From the NCBI GenBank assembly GCA_964636125.1, contig CAZWPX010000025.1:1-64000 (forward strand): DNA of 64,000 nt, read 5' to 3'. The notes under the pieces are model-generated. The model saw only the letters and a program-made list of their open reading frames with translations, was not told the DNA's origin and made no database searches. A program made the translations under genes and the position numbers. Within the stretch, counting starts at the first letter, position 1. Each line of letters starts with the position of its first letter. The DNA is from CAJINA01 sp964636125. Lineage in GTDB: Bacteria; Desulfobacterota; Desulfobacteria; Desulfobacterales; CAJINA01. Below, piece after piece: positions 45,596 through 55,469 of this stretch.

Positions 45596-47509
45596 TTACC
45601 TGGATTTTCTCAGTTTGCGAATATCCCCAATCCGGATGGTCACCTTCATAGAATCAAAATACTCGATTAGCGGTATCACATATTTTCGGGAAGCACCAGT
45701 CATATCCTTGAACTGCGGCGTGGTAATCTCCTCGTTTTCTTGCAGAAAATCAACCAGCCGGCCTTGCAGTTCGGCCACTGCCCGGCGGTCAAAAAAGAGG
45801 TCTTCTTTTATCTTGAGAATATCGCCGCCGTCCACAAGCAGCCCGAGGACATCGCGGGCATCCGCCGGGTCGATGTCATAGGTTTTGCTCAGTTCCTTAA
45901 AATAGGGCGGCTGCAGTCCGCTGCTGCGATAAGAGCCCAGGATCTTTTTGCGAACACCGCTTTGGTCGGCTGCCAGGGACACCTTGTGGGTGGTCAGGCG
46001 GACCGTTTCTTCTTCTACGACGATGACCTTGTCTTTGGTCAGGTGGTTTATGAGCAGGGTGAACAGTTTCTGGCCCAGGATAGCCGGCAGCTTGGACTTC
46101 AGCTCCTCCTTGGGCATCCCGGCTTTCAGGGGATTGGCGCCGTGATAGGTTTCCAGGTGTTCGGTGGTTTCATTGCGGATGTGTTCAAAACTCCCACCGT
46201 GGATGTAGATGCGGTTTTCCCTGTCGATCAGCATCATCTCTTTTTTTGTCAGTAATCCCGACAGGACCATTTCAAGTTTCTTGTCAGCCAGGTTGGTCAT
46301 GAGTTTCAGATCGCCGAAAGTGACGCCCCGGTATCCGGTGGAAGCGGCGTGGAAGGAGATGATGTGTTCCGACTGACCGTCCCGGAGACTGCTCAGCCCG
46401 CTGACGATCTCTTCCCGGAAACGTTTGTGTTTGACCGGCACCGGGTTGAGAATCCGGCCGCCGCCGACAGTCCTGACAGGCGAATAGCTGCGGATGACGA
46501 AACGATCGTCCCGGACAGTTGCCACCGGCTCATCCAGGCGGATCTGGGCGACGGTTTTTTCACCCGGGGACAGTTCGTCCCGGTCCAGCAGGGCCAGGAT
46601 GCCCATGACTTCACTGGTGCCGGTGTGAAAACGGACCCGGGCGCGGTTCTTGATGGGTTTTTTATTGCTTTTAAGGTAGTGCAGGGAAACATCCTGCATG
46701 TAGCTGGGTTTCAGGACGCCGGGTGTGGAAACAACCTCACCGCGGTTGACGGCGGTTTTATCCAGTCCCTGGAAATTGATGGCCGTGCGCATGCCCGCAC
46801 CGGCCTGCTCGACGCTCAGGTTGTGTACCTGGACCCCCCGGACCTTGGAGGTGATTCCCGAAGGATAGATTTCAATCATTTCACCCGGGCTGACTCTGCC
46901 CGAAACCAGGGTGCCGGTGATCACGGTCCCAAATCCTTTCATGGAAAAGACCCGGTCCACCGGCAGCCGAAACAGGCTCGAAGGTTTGTGTTCGGGGACT
47001 TTTTTGCTCAGGTCATCCAGCACCCGGATAAAATCATCGATCCCTTCTCCGGTGACCGATGACACCGGCACAATGGGGGCCTCTTCCAGAAAGGTTCCCA
47101 TGAGAAAATCACCGACATCCTCGGTCACCATTTCCAGCCATTCTGCATCAACCATATCGGTTTTTGTGAGGGCCACAAACCCGTGCTTAATCCCTAAAAG
47201 GGAGCAGATCTCCATGTGTTCACGGGTCTGGGGCATGACCCCTTCGTCTGCGGCGATGACCATCGCCACAATGTCGATGCCCGTGGCCCCGGCCACCATA
47301 TTTTTAACAAATTTTTCATGGCCGGGCACGTCGACGATGCCGAGATGCTGGCCGCTGGGCAGGTCGATGGAGGCAAACCCGAGTTCAATGGTGATTCCAC
47401 GCTCGCGTTCTTCCTTGAGCCGGTCGGTGTTTACCCCGGTTACGGCCTTGATAAGGGATGTTTTTCCGTGGTCGATGTGGCCGGCAGTTCCGAGAATAAT
47501 CTGTTTCAA
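45596..47509 (-). CDS. selB: Selenocysteine-specific elongation factor SelB
   Basis: 637 residues. N-terminal GTPase domain: G1 motif GHIDHGKT, switch DVPGHEKF, and TKTD; then two beta-barrel domains as in EF-Tu. The C-terminal half (about 380-637) is a set of winged-helix domains (YRGVTFGDLKLMTNL; LPAILGQKLFTLLINHL; YIPLIEYFDSMKVTIR-like ending) that read the SECIS hairpin. It brings Sec-tRNA to UGA codons. The window contains one such codon, in fdhA. A 3-bp gap separates it from the small membrane gene upstream. No selA, selD or tRNA-Sec was found here. Confidence 0.94.
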   Translation of the reverse strand: MKQIILGTAGHIDHGKTSLIKAVTGVNTDRLKEERERGITIELGFASIDLPSGQHLGIVDVPGHEKFVKNMVAGATGIDIVAMVIAADEGVMPQTREHMEICSLLGIKHGFVALTKTDMVDAEWLEMVTEDVGDFLMGTFLEEAPIVPVSSVTGEGIDDFIRVLDDLSKKVPEHKPSSLFRLPVDRVFSMKGFGTVITGTLVSGRVSPGEMIEIYPSGITSKVRGVQVHNLSVEQAGAGMRTAINFQGLDKTAVNRGEVVSTPGVLKPSYMQDVSLHYLKSNKKPIKNRARVRFHTGTSEVMGILALLDRDELSPGEKTVAQIRLDEPVATVRDDRFVIRSYSPVRTVGGGRILNPVPVKHKRFREEIVSGLSSLRDGQSEHIISFHAASTGYRGVTFGDLKLMTNLADKKLEMVLSGLLTKKEMMLIDRENRIYIHGGSFEHIRNETTEHLETYHGANPLKAGMPKEELKSKLPAILGQKLFTLLINHLTKDKVIVVEEETVRLTTHKVSLAADQSGVRKKILGSYRSSGLQPPYFKELSKTYDIDPADARDVLGLLVDGGDILKIKEDLFFDRRAVAELQGRLVDFLQENEEITTPQFKDMTGASRKYVIPLIEYFDSMKVTIRIGDIRKLRKSR

Positions 47510-47512
47510 GGC

Positions 47513-47692
47513 CTACTCCCCTGGTTTCTTTTTCCGGTTGCGCATATATTCCGTCACGTAGGCCATCCCCACCAGGAAGATCATCAGACCTCCCACGGAA
47601 ACTGGTGTAATTGCACCAAAAAAGAATCGGGACATGACCACCGCGATCACAAGCCCCAACACCAGGCGGATAACCAGAATATTGAATTTCAT
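47513..47692 (-). CDS. Small membrane protein upstream of selB
   Basis: 59 residues from ATG 47692 (ribosome site AAAGG about 10 bases before); an in-frame start at 47746 would add 18 residues without a ribosome site. Two hydrophobic helices (NILVIRLVLGLVIAVVMSRFF and VGGLMIFLVGMAYVTEYM) with a short positive tail (RNRKKK). No family recognised. Its 3-bp spacing to selB suggests co-transcription. Confidence 0.6.
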   Translation of the reverse strand: MKFNILVIRLVLGLVIAVVMSRFFFGAITPVSVGGLMIFLVGMAYVTEYMRNRKKKPGE

Positions 47693-47746
47693 TGTTAGAA
47701 ATACCTTTAATTGATTCGTGAAATAGTGTTTGTACATTGAGCCCAT

Positions 47747-48101
47747 CCCAAAATCCTGGATTTAGGGACGGACACTGCCTAATATTTGCGGCAAGCTTAG
47801 CAATCCCCAATTCTGGTTTGCCCGGCCTGCGGTTGGGATCCAATGGCGACACCCCATGATCTCGCCTGCCGGCAACTGCCTGAGGGCCGCTACAGGCTAC
47901 GAATAATATATATTATAAGGCGGATGGTCAATAGAGACTGATTTAAAACATGTCCGGTGACCAGTAGTTTGTCCGGCACCTGCGGGAATCAGCCTGGACA
48001 GCTTAAGTCTAATTACGTGAGCAGTTCCGACTTTTTTATGAAAGCGGTATTAAAAGGCTTGAATCCCGCCAGAGAGTCTGGTACTTATCGAGCTTTCTTA
48101 T
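47747..48101. other. Intergenic, no gene seen
   Basis: 355 bases between the small membrane gene and tRNA-His. Searched by eye for tRNA-Sec and other structured RNAs; none convincing. Confidence 0.5.
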
Positions 48102-48178
48102 GGTGGGTGTAGCTCAGTTGGTAGAGCCCCTGGTTGTGGCCCAGGTGGTCGTGGGTTCAAGTCCCATCACTCACCCCA
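48102..48178 (+). tRNA. tRNA-His (GTG)
   Basis: Acceptor stem GTGGGTG / CACTCAC with the extra G at -1 (48102) opposite C73, a histidine identity element. The anticodon is GTG in TTGTGGC. CCA is encoded. Followed by a strong terminator. Confidence 0.95.
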
Positions 48179-48189
48179 TAAAAATAGTG

Positions 48190-48221
48190 CCGGGCCCTGA
48201 GGGGCCCGGCTTTATTTTTTG
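48190..48221 (+). terminator. Rho-independent terminator of tRNA-His
   Basis: GCCGGGCCC / GGGCCCGGC, 4-base loop TGAG, followed by TTTATTTTTT. Confidence 0.93.
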
Positions 48222-48301
48222 GGTGAACGCTTCGTGTTTATGCTCAGTCGATTGATCCGGGGTACCGAGAGCCTATAGTTGTTTTGCACGATAAAAGGGA
48301 T

Positions 48302-49650
48302 TTAAAAACCCGGGAGTTTGAATTTCAAGGTGACTTCTCCGGTGGTTTTATCGACATTCACCATTCGGCCGTCATCCGCGGTGGCTGGCATCTTTTGGCC
48401 GGTGGCCATCTCCATAAGACCGCCGATGAACTGCATGCCTGAATTGAGAACAGCCTCGATTTTTTCCGGTGGTTGCGTTGACAAGGGTGCCATTTCAGGT
48501 TCTTCATCCGGGATCGTATCCGAATCGGCCTCGGCCAGGCCATTTTGCCCCGAAGCAATGATCTCCTCTTCCCCCGTCAAAGACACCTTTGAAAAGATCC
48601 GTCTTCAATTGGATGCCGGCCATTATCTCCTCCTCGATACTGTGCTTAGCGATAAGATTGACGACGGTTATGCACCGGCTCTTCTGACCGATCCGATTTA
48701 CCCGGCCGATCCGCTGGTTCAGTTTGGCGGGATTCCAGGGAAGTTCGAAATTGACCACACAATCGGCGGCCTGAAGGTTGAGTCCGGTGCCCCCTGCGTC
48801 GGTGGAGAGAAACACCTTGCAGTCCGGATTGTGAGTAAATTCATCAATAAGTGCCTGCCGTTTTTTAACCGGGATTTTCCCCGAAAGCTCTACAAAAGGT
48901 ATGCGGGCATCCGAAAGGTGGCGGGCGATAAGGAAAGTCATGGTGGTCCATTCGCTGAAGATTACCATCTTGCGGCCGCTTTGAACCACCAACTCTGTAA
49001 TAATGGCTTCCAGCTCCGTAAGTTTTGGCGAAATATGGGTTTCCCGATCAATCAGGTAAGTGGTATCGCACACTTGGCGCATTTTCAGCAGCAACTCCAT
49101 AATGCGTCTCAAATCAAGCGGCGTGAGATATTTTTTATGCAGCAATGGAGTAGACGTCTTCCAGCTTGTTTTCCAGCGGCGTCCCGGTAAGCACGATAGC
49201 CTGTATCGTCTTGCCAAGCCCCATTTCATCCCCGATCAACACTGCCTGCCTGTTGAGGCCGAACCGGATACCTTTTTCCTGGTAGGGAAAGAGGGAAGTT
49301 TTCAAATCGGATGGCAGCTTTATCGGTTTGTATGCAAACGCCTGCGCCTGGGTTTGCATCAAATGCCGGTCCAGCTGCACCCGCACGGACGATCGAATCC
49401 GTACGCGCTTGTCCATCTTGAACATATCCCCATAGGTGATTTGAAGTATTTGATTCCGTGCCCTTTTCTCACGATCCTCCAATGCGCGTTGCCGGATTTC
49501 TTCCGGGGTCAAATACTTGGTATCAGGTTCAGCAGCCGAATCCCCCTCCGACCGAACAGCCCCGCGCCACTGATCCAGAATATCCAATGTGTCCAGCAAG
49601 GCGGCCACGGTGTGCTTGCATCCGCTGCCTGGAAAAGGGCAGTCACACAC
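48302..49650 (-). pseudogene. Decayed SNF2-type helicase with SWIM zinc finger
   Basis: N-terminal part 49135-49650: SWIM motif CDCPFPGSGCKH, then the Walker A-like motif GDEMGLGKTIQAIV. It jumps directly to TGTPLENKLEDVYSI (motif III), so about 120 residues (motif II and neighbours) are missing. The C-terminal part 48504-49229, in another frame, resumes at KKYLTPLDLRRIM, a second loss of about 110 residues, and carries helicase motifs V-VI (FLSTDAGGTGLNLQ, QRIGRVNRIGQ). A further frameshift near 48580 leads to the terminal 94 residues (48302-48586). The 5' end has no start and stops upstream at about 49714. Not functional as read. Confidence 0.8.
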
Positions 49651-49751
49651 AGTTTTCAGCTCCTTTTCAACCCAGCGGATGAACAGGATAATTAGTAAAA
49701 AAGGAAAGGTATTGCCATCAGAAATTAAGGCCTATTGAAAATGGGGACTTT

Positions 49752-51044
49752 TTACCGGAGGGATAGTAGATAGGACCGGAGATTGACTTTCTTGTTCGCT
49801 ATTCCAATTTTCGTTCTGATCTTGTGGCGATGGTTTTTTACAGTACTTTTAGTGATATTTAGGATACTTGCGATCTCCTTTGTGCGTTTACCATGCCTGA
49901 TAAAGTTTGCCACCTTGATTTCAGTTCGTGTGAGGCTAAATTCCTTGGAGGATAGATTCTTGGGAAAAGCAGATGTCAACTCAGTCAAATTCCGGCGGAG
50001 GATATCAAGCAGGGTGTTCTGGTTCGCGTTCTGTGTTATGCCCTCTATTTTATCGATATAGGGCAAAACCATCTTTTCTATATTATTGACAAAGTGTTCT
50101 TCAAGGTCAGTCTTATCATTTTCCCTCTTTTTAAGAAGGACATTCAACGCTATGTTTAACTCCTCAAGCTTTTGGGCCTTGTTTTTTAATCCCTCCTCCA
50201 ACCGCTTTCTTTCAGTGATATCATGGACAATGCTGATAGTTCCATCAACCTTGCCGCTTGCATTTCGAACATAATCCCAGTTAATTTGAACATCGACCAA
50301 CCTGCCATCCTTTGTTCTGTTTTTATTATAATAGACTTCAGGCGATGGCTGATTTTTTATCAAATTTGCATAATAGTTTTTTGTGCGGATTTTATTTTCG
50401 TCGTCTGCAATGAGATCCCATATATATTTGCCAATCAATTCTCCATCGGCGTAACCAAGAATTGCATGGTGAGCAGGGTTGCCGAATGTGATTTTTCCCT
50501 TCCAGTCGGTTAATTGGATGCCATAAGGCGCTGTGTTAACAAGCGCTCTGAATTTTTGTTCACTTTCCAGTAGCGCCTCCTCGATTCGCTTGCGTTCAGT
50601 GATGTCAAATGCAACGACTGTTGCTCCGACAATATTTTCACCCTCATAGAGAAATCTGTTGTGAATGCCTACCCAGATTACACTACCATCTTTCCTTATG
50701 ATTTCATAATCAACAGTGTCCGGCACACTCGCACCACTCAACACCTTACTTATTCTGTTTAGGAATCTTTTTTGGCTCTCCTCAGACAGCAAATCTATCC
50801 CATTCATGGAAAGAAGCTCACCCTTGGTATAACCCGAATATTCACATATAGCGTCATTTGCATCGACAAGTTTACTAGTACGAAAATCCACTTCATAAAT
50901 TCCAGCCGGGGCAATGTCGAAAATCTGCCGATACCGTTCTTCACTCTCCCGCAGTACTTTCTCCATCCGCTTGTGCTTGGATTCACTTTGCTCTAATTCC
51001 TGAATCCGGTCTTCTAATTCTTCATAAGTCGGATTTTCAGCCAT
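49752..51044 (-). CDS. PAS-PAS-LuxR transcription regulator
   Basis: 430 residues, soluble. N-terminal coiled coil, PAS/PAC 1 (about 30-155), PAS/PAC 2 (about 160-290), a helical linker, and a C-terminal LuxR helix-turn-helix (about 365-425; LTRTEIKVANFIRHGKRTKE, IASILNITKSTVKNHRHKIR). A one-component sensor-regulator. The linker and HTH layout match the regulator at 14449. Upstream on the left side is the helicase remnant; no obvious target operon is adjacent. Confidence 0.85.
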   Translation of the reverse strand: MAENPTYEELEDRIQELEQSESKHKRMEKVLRESEERYRQIFDIAPAGIYEVDFRTSKLVDANDAICEYSGYTKGELLSMNGIDLLSEESQKRFLNRISKVLSGASVPDTVDYEIIRKDGSVIWVGIHNRFLYEGENIVGATVVAFDITERKRIEEALLESEQKFRALVNTAPYGIQLTDWKGKITFGNPAHHAILGYADGELIGKYIWDLIADDENKIRTKNYYANLIKNQPSPEVYYNKNRTKDGRLVDVQINWDYVRNASGKVDGTISIVHDITERKRLEEGLKNKAQKLEELNIALNVLLKKRENDKTDLEEHFVNNIEKMVLPYIDKIEGITQNANQNTLLDILRRNLTELTSAFPKNLSSKEFSLTRTEIKVANFIRHGKRTKEIASILNITKSTVKNHRHKIRTKIGIANKKVNLRSYLLSLR

Positions 51045-51150
51045 TGAAAAATCTCCAATCTCAAGAATATCAATTATTCAGAAAAAAATGAATGAAAAGG
51101 ATTAAATGAAAGATTATAAATTCTTACAACATAATTGAAACTGACTACAT

Positions 51151-51220
51151 AACTTGCCATGCAAACGATATATCATGTAGCACAAAATCATTGTGATTTA
51201 AAAATGTTATAATTCCTTTC
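51151..51220 (+). repeat. Dispersed repeat copy E6 (head only)
   Basis: AACTTGCCATGC..CGATATATCATGTAGCACAAAATCATTGTGATTTAAAA, matching the head half of E3. It lies within a 69-codon minus-strand frame (51145-51354) that has no ribosome site; I do not call that frame a gene. The gap 51045-51421 is otherwise empty. Confidence 0.5.
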
Positions 51221-51421
51221 ATTAGATTAAATCGTTTAAAATCATTTATGACCCGGATTGCTTGTTGAAATAATTCGATGGTAGAAAGTAAATCGTCTGC
51301 AATAAAACGTGCTTGTGCAAGAAAATGATATCTGGGAGGAAAGTGGAAAACCATGCGGATTATTGAATCTAAACCGATAAACTGAATCCCATAATGATCG
51401 TAATTGAATCAGCCACGACGG

Positions 51422-52165
51422 TTAGTTTTGGGCCTTCCTCAGGGCCGCCAGGGCTTCATCTTCAACGTCGTAGAGGGTGGCAAATCGGGAAACACCCACC
51501 ATTTCAAAGATGACCTTAAAATTTTCGGAAAGGCCCAACACAGCCACCCGTTGATCATTTTTTCGTATCGTCGACAGGCAATTGATCAGTTCGGCGATGC
51601 CCGGGCCGTCCACAGCGGCATTATCCATAAATTGAAACAATACGGCTGTGTTAGCTTGCTCACGGGCCTGCTGGCAGCATTTGAGCAACTGGTCCCGGTT
51701 CTCCCGGCGCAGGGTACCTTCTATCTGAATACGTCCTACTGCCTGATCAAGAGAAAATGAAAGGGTTCCGGTTTCAGGCAAAGGCCGTTGCAACCTTTCA
51801 CAGGCCCTTTTCAGGGCCGCATCCAGGGCCGACCTTTTAATAGGTTTGTTGATGAAATCGGTCGCGTCCAGATTCAGGGCCCGGACCACCAGGTCCATAT
51901 CACCATGGCCGGTGATGACAATTACTTCAGTTCGGGGAGCCAGGTGTTTCACCTGTTTGAGCACCTCGAATCCGTCCATTTTGGGCATCTTAAGATCGGT
52001 GAAAATGATGTCGGGATGAAATTCCTTTACCAAGTTTAAACCGGAATCGCCGTCTTCGGCTACCAGAACGTCGTAGCCGTAGGCTGTCAGGAAAAGTCGA
52101 AACATTGTCAATGTTGCCGGTTCATCGTCAATAACCAGAACTTTTCGAGGAGTCTGATCCACCAA
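51422..52165 (-). CDS. Response regulator with REC and STAS domains
   Basis: 247 residues. REC domain (residues 8-122) with acidic pocket D13-D14, phospho-acceptor D57 (IIFTDLKMPKMDGF) and Lys in INKPIKR. STAS domain (about 130-245, FSLDQAVGRIQIEGTL; AVDGPGIAELINCLSTIRKN), the fold of anti-sigma-factor antagonists. The Ser expected in a phosphorylatable STAS is replaced in the text I can see by GPGIAEL, so control probably comes from REC. Divergent from the binding protein gene (266-bp gap). A phospho-regulated partner switch is inferred. Confidence 0.85.
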   Translation of the reverse strand: MVDQTPRKVLVIDDEPATLTMFRLFLTAYGYDVLVAEDGDSGLNLVKEFHPDIIFTDLKMPKMDGFEVLKQVKHLAPRTEVIVITGHGDMDLVVRALNLDATDFINKPIKRSALDAALKRACERLQRPLPETGTLSFSLDQAVGRIQIEGTLRRENRDQLLKCCQQAREQANTAVLFQFMDNAAVDGPGIAELINCLSTIRKNDQRVAVLGLSENFKVIFEMVGVSRFATLYDVEDEALAALRKAQN

Positions 52166-52430
52166 AACGCCACCTTTTTATTGGTTTGTCGATTATTTTT
52201 TCTGATCCTACAAGAAATTTACGCACTTGTCACTGGTTCAATTATATCGTCCCCCCATTTAATAACCGTCCCTAAATTGTAACTTTTTTGTAACCTTTTC
52301 CTGTTAAGCACGGGCTGAATTATAGAAAATTCACGGAAAAACGGAACGTTGACTTTTGGAAACAAAGGCTTTTAAAGTTAGTAAAGCAAAAAAACCTTGT
52401 CCCCCTATCATCATTTGAATAAGCTTATCT

Positions 52431-53612
52431 ATGCGTAATTTGCTGATCATCTGTATCGTGGTTCTGATTCTGGGGGCCTGTGACAATACTGGCAAGGCAA
52501 ATCTACCCCGGAACCTTGTTTTAGGACTATCCGATGATCGGATCCTGATTGGCTCTTCGCTGGCCCTCAACGGGCATGCCGGCTACCTGGGCACCCAGAC
52601 GATACACGGAGCCCTGGCCTACCTGAACCACGTCAATGCCCAAGGGGGCATTCATGGCCGTCAGATCAAGGTGATAAAGTACGATGACGGCTACGATCCG
52701 CCGCGGTGCGTAACCAATACACAAAAACTAATCATCAAAGATAAGGTCTTTGCGCTCTTTTGCTATGTGGGGACCCCTACAACCGTCAAAATTCTACCCC
52801 TGATCGAAGAGGCCCGGATTCCTGTTCTGGGAATGTTCACCGGAGCCAACGCGCTCCGGGAACCACTCAACCGCTACTTGATAAATGTGCGAGCGTCTTA
52901 CTATCAGGAAACCGGCGCGGCGGTAAAACACCTGGTAGAAGAAATGAAGCTGACGAGAATTGCTGTCTTCTACCAGTATGATGCCTACGGATTCGATGGG
53001 CTGAAGGGTACCGAGATCGCCCTGCGGTCATATGGTTTGGTGCCGGTGGAAACCGGCACTTATATCCGCGGCACCCAGGATGTGGAAGAAGGGCTGGAGA
53101 AAATAACTGCCGCCCAAGCAGAGGCGGTGGTCATGATCGGTACGTATGAGCCCTGCGCGAAGTTCATACGGCTGGCAAAGTCCAAAAACTTCGCACCTGT
53201 TTTTTACAATGTTTCATTTGTGGGAGCCGATGAACTGGCGCGGCTTGTGGGTCAGATCGACGCGACCATTATCGTTACCCAGGTTGTACCGCCGCCGGAG
53301 GTATATCATACCCAGAAAGACCTCTGGGGGGCTGGGGAATATATAGAACTGCTGAAGAAATACTTCCCTCTGGACCGTCCCAACTTTGTCAGTCTGGAAG
53401 GCTATATCAACGCCCGGGTGCTTGTTGAAGGGCTCAAACGGGCTGGAAAAAACCTGGATCGCGAAAAATTTATCAAAGCGATAGAATCGATCCAAGAACT
53501 CGACCTGGGCATTGACAACCCCCTCTCTTTCAGCCGCTGGGATCACCAGGGGTTGGAGCGGGTTTACTTTACCCAACTTCAAAATGGTAAGTTCGCATGG
53601 CGCAATCACTAG
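52431..53612 (+). CDS. Periplasmic binding protein of the branched-chain amino-acid/amide type (lipoprotein)
   Basis: 393 residues. Lipobox LILGAC (Cys at about residue 16) after a short hydrophobic signal. Type I periplasmic-binding fold with IGSSLALNGHAGYLG, NAQGGIHGRQIKVIKYDDGYDP, and FCYVGTPTTVKILPLIEE as in LivK/AmiC relatives. No ABC permease or ATPase gene is near; instead it overlaps the histidine kinase by 16 bp. It therefore probably binds a ligand outside and works with the kinase as a sensor. Ligand unknown. Confidence 0.85.
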   Translation: MRNLLIICIVVLILGACDNTGKANLPRNLVLGLSDDRILIGSSLALNGHAGYLGTQTIHGALAYLNHVNAQGGIHGRQIKVIKYDDGYDPPRCVTNTQKLIIKDKVFALFCYVGTPTTVKILPLIEEARIPVLGMFTGANALREPLNRYLINVRASYYQETGAAVKHLVEEMKLTRIAVFYQYDAYGFDGLKGTEIALRSYGLVPVETGTYIRGTQDVEEGLEKITAAQAEAVVMIGTYEPCAKFIRLAKSKNFAPVFYNVSFVGADELARLVGQIDATIIVTQVVPPPEVYHTQKDLWGAGEYIELLKKYFPLDRPNFVSLEGYINARVLVEGLKRAGKNLDREKFIKAIESIQELDLGIDNPLSFSRWDHQGLERVYFTQLQNGKFAWRNH

Positions 53613-55468
53613 CCGAACGAATACTCAATTCGAGCCTGAAGAATAAAATCTTCTTCTCTACCACGGCTGTCATTTTGCTGATCAGCCTGGCAATAGCACT
53701 GTTTACACGCTGGATACTCATATCGACTTTGACATCCGAGCTAAAGCAGCGCGGACTCGGTATCAGCTATAGTATTGCTGAAAGCAGCAGGGTTTACATC
53801 CTGACTGAAAGTATTCCCCAGTTAACCAGCCTGATTTTCGACGCCCGGCTGGGGGCACGTAAAAAGCTAGTCGGTTACATCTTCATTCTTGATAAGCAGG
53901 ACCGAATTTTAGCACATACTTTTATCAGTGCTTACCTTGAAGAAATTACACGGGCCAACCTCATTGATTCCGGGAAAGATCATAGCATCCGGTTATTACG
54001 GATGGGCGGCAAAGAAGTATACGATGTTGCCGTACCGGTCAATGAAGGCATTTACCGCATCGGTTCAGTGCATGTGGGGTTAAATAAAAATCATATCGAC
54101 AAACTCATCGGCAAATTGCGCATCATGTTTTTAGGATTCTTATCGGCGGTGACCATTTTGTTTTTCATTATCAGCCATAGTTTGTCCAAGTACATCACCC
54201 AGCCCATTACAGAACTGACCAAAGTGTCCGATGAAATCAGCCGCGGTAACTTTGACATCCAGCTGGAACCGGGACAGGCATTTGAGCTAAACCGTGTCAA
54301 AGACGAGGTCCGCCAGCTTTCAAACTCATTCATCAACATGACCAACCGCATCAAAGAGTCCCAAGCCAAGCTTACGGAGTCGGAAAGCAAATACCGTTCT
54401 CTTTTCGTCAGCGGGCCCAACCCCATTTTTGTACTAGACCGCAAAAGCCTCGTCATCCTCAGCGCCAACCCCAGCGCGGAAGAAACGTTCGGTTTCAGCC
54501 GGGATGAATTGATCGGCAGCCCTTTTACCAGACTGGGGCCCTTTGAGTTAGCCCCGGGGGAATATACCGATGCCCAGGCAGATAATAGTGGCAATGTAAA
54601 AACCACCGACTCTAAAGTGCAGTCCCAGAAAAAAGATGGCAAGGCGCTTTATGTAAATGTCCATGCCTGCCCGGCCCGCTACCAGGGTAAGGAAGCGTTA
54701 ATTGTAGCCACCACTGACATCACCGAAATGGTGGAAAAGGACAGCCAGCTTATCCAGGCCAGCAAAATGACAACTCTCGGCGAAATTTCCGCCGGTATTG
54801 CCCACGAGATTAATCAGCCTTTAAATGCCATCAAGATGGGAAGTGAATTCCTGGAGATGATGATTGAAAAAAATGAGCGCATACCGGACCAGGATCTTTT
54901 TAACATCGTGGGCGAAGTGAGCTGCCAGGTGGACCGAGCCGTGAACATTATTCGCCGACTGAGAGACTTCGGCCGCAAAGCAGACTTTTCCAAAGAAAAA
55001 GTGATGATCAACGATCCGGTAAAAAGCGTTCTGGACATCATCGGACGCCAGCTGCGACTGCAGAATATTGATGTCCGGCTGCAGTTGGGAAAACATCTCC
55101 CTCCTATTCTAGCCCACCACAACCGCATTGAACAGGTGGTTTTTAATTTACTCACCAATGCCCGGGATGCCATTAACTTAAATGAGGGTGCCGGGGGTAC
55201 GAATCCCAAGCGGCAAATCGTCATAAAAAGTTATTCACAGGCGCACAGGGTCATTGTTGTGGTTTCGGATACGGGTATCGGCATCGACCAAACCTTCAAA
55301 GAAAGAATTTTTGAAGCCTTCTTCACCACGAAAAAAATGGGGGAAGGCATGGGGCTGGGTCTCTCCATCACCAGCGGAATCGTTGAAGATTATGGGGGCG
55401 AGATCCATATCGAAAGTATAAAATTCGAAGGCACGCAGTTTATCCTGAGTTTTCCAGCGGCAGCTTAA
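53597..55468 (+). CDS. HAMP-PAS histidine kinase
   Basis: 623 residues. Membrane helix 1 (about 17-37), an extracytoplasmic domain (about 38-172), helix 2 (about 173-195), HAMP (about 195-255), PAS (about 265-380), HisKA with His in EISAGIAHEINQPLNA (about 394-410), HATPase (NLLTNARDAI, VVSDTGIGI, GEGMGLGLSI). A membrane sensor kinase, the natural phosphodonor for the REC-STAS protein encoded divergently. It overlaps the binding protein gene and precedes the regulator gene by 1 bp. Confidence 0.9.
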   Translation: MAQSLAERILNSSLKNKIFFSTTAVILLISLAIALFTRWILISTLTSELKQRGLGISYSIAESSRVYILTESIPQLTSLIFDARLGARKKLVGYIFILDKQDRILAHTFISAYLEEITRANLIDSGKDHSIRLLRMGGKEVYDVAVPVNEGIYRIGSVHVGLNKNHIDKLIGKLRIMFLGFLSAVTILFFIISHSLSKYITQPITELTKVSDEISRGNFDIQLEPGQAFELNRVKDEVRQLSNSFINMTNRIKESQAKLTESESKYRSLFVSGPNPIFVLDRKSLVILSANPSAEETFGFSRDELIGSPFTRLGPFELAPGEYTDAQADNSGNVKTTDSKVQSQKKDGKALYVNVHACPARYQGKEALIVATTDITEMVEKDSQLIQASKMTTLGEISAGIAHEINQPLNAIKMGSEFLEMMIEKNERIPDQDLFNIVGEVSCQVDRAVNIIRRLRDFGRKADFSKEKVMINDPVKSVLDIIGRQLRLQNIDVRLQLGKHLPPILAHHNRIEQVVFNLLTNARDAINLNEGAGGTNPKRQIVIKSYSQAHRVIVVVSDTGIGIDQTFKERIFEAFFTTKKMGEGMGLGLSITSGIVEDYGGEIHIESIKFEGTQFILSFPAAA

Positions 55469-55469
55469 C

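Noticed and set aside
47747..48101. tRNA-Sec (selC) near selB
   Set aside because: No 8-bp acceptor stem or TCA anticodon loop found by eye.
51145..51354. 69-codon minus-strand frame as a gene
   Set aside because: No ribosome site, contains repeat E6 and no recognisable domain; kept as part of the repeat.
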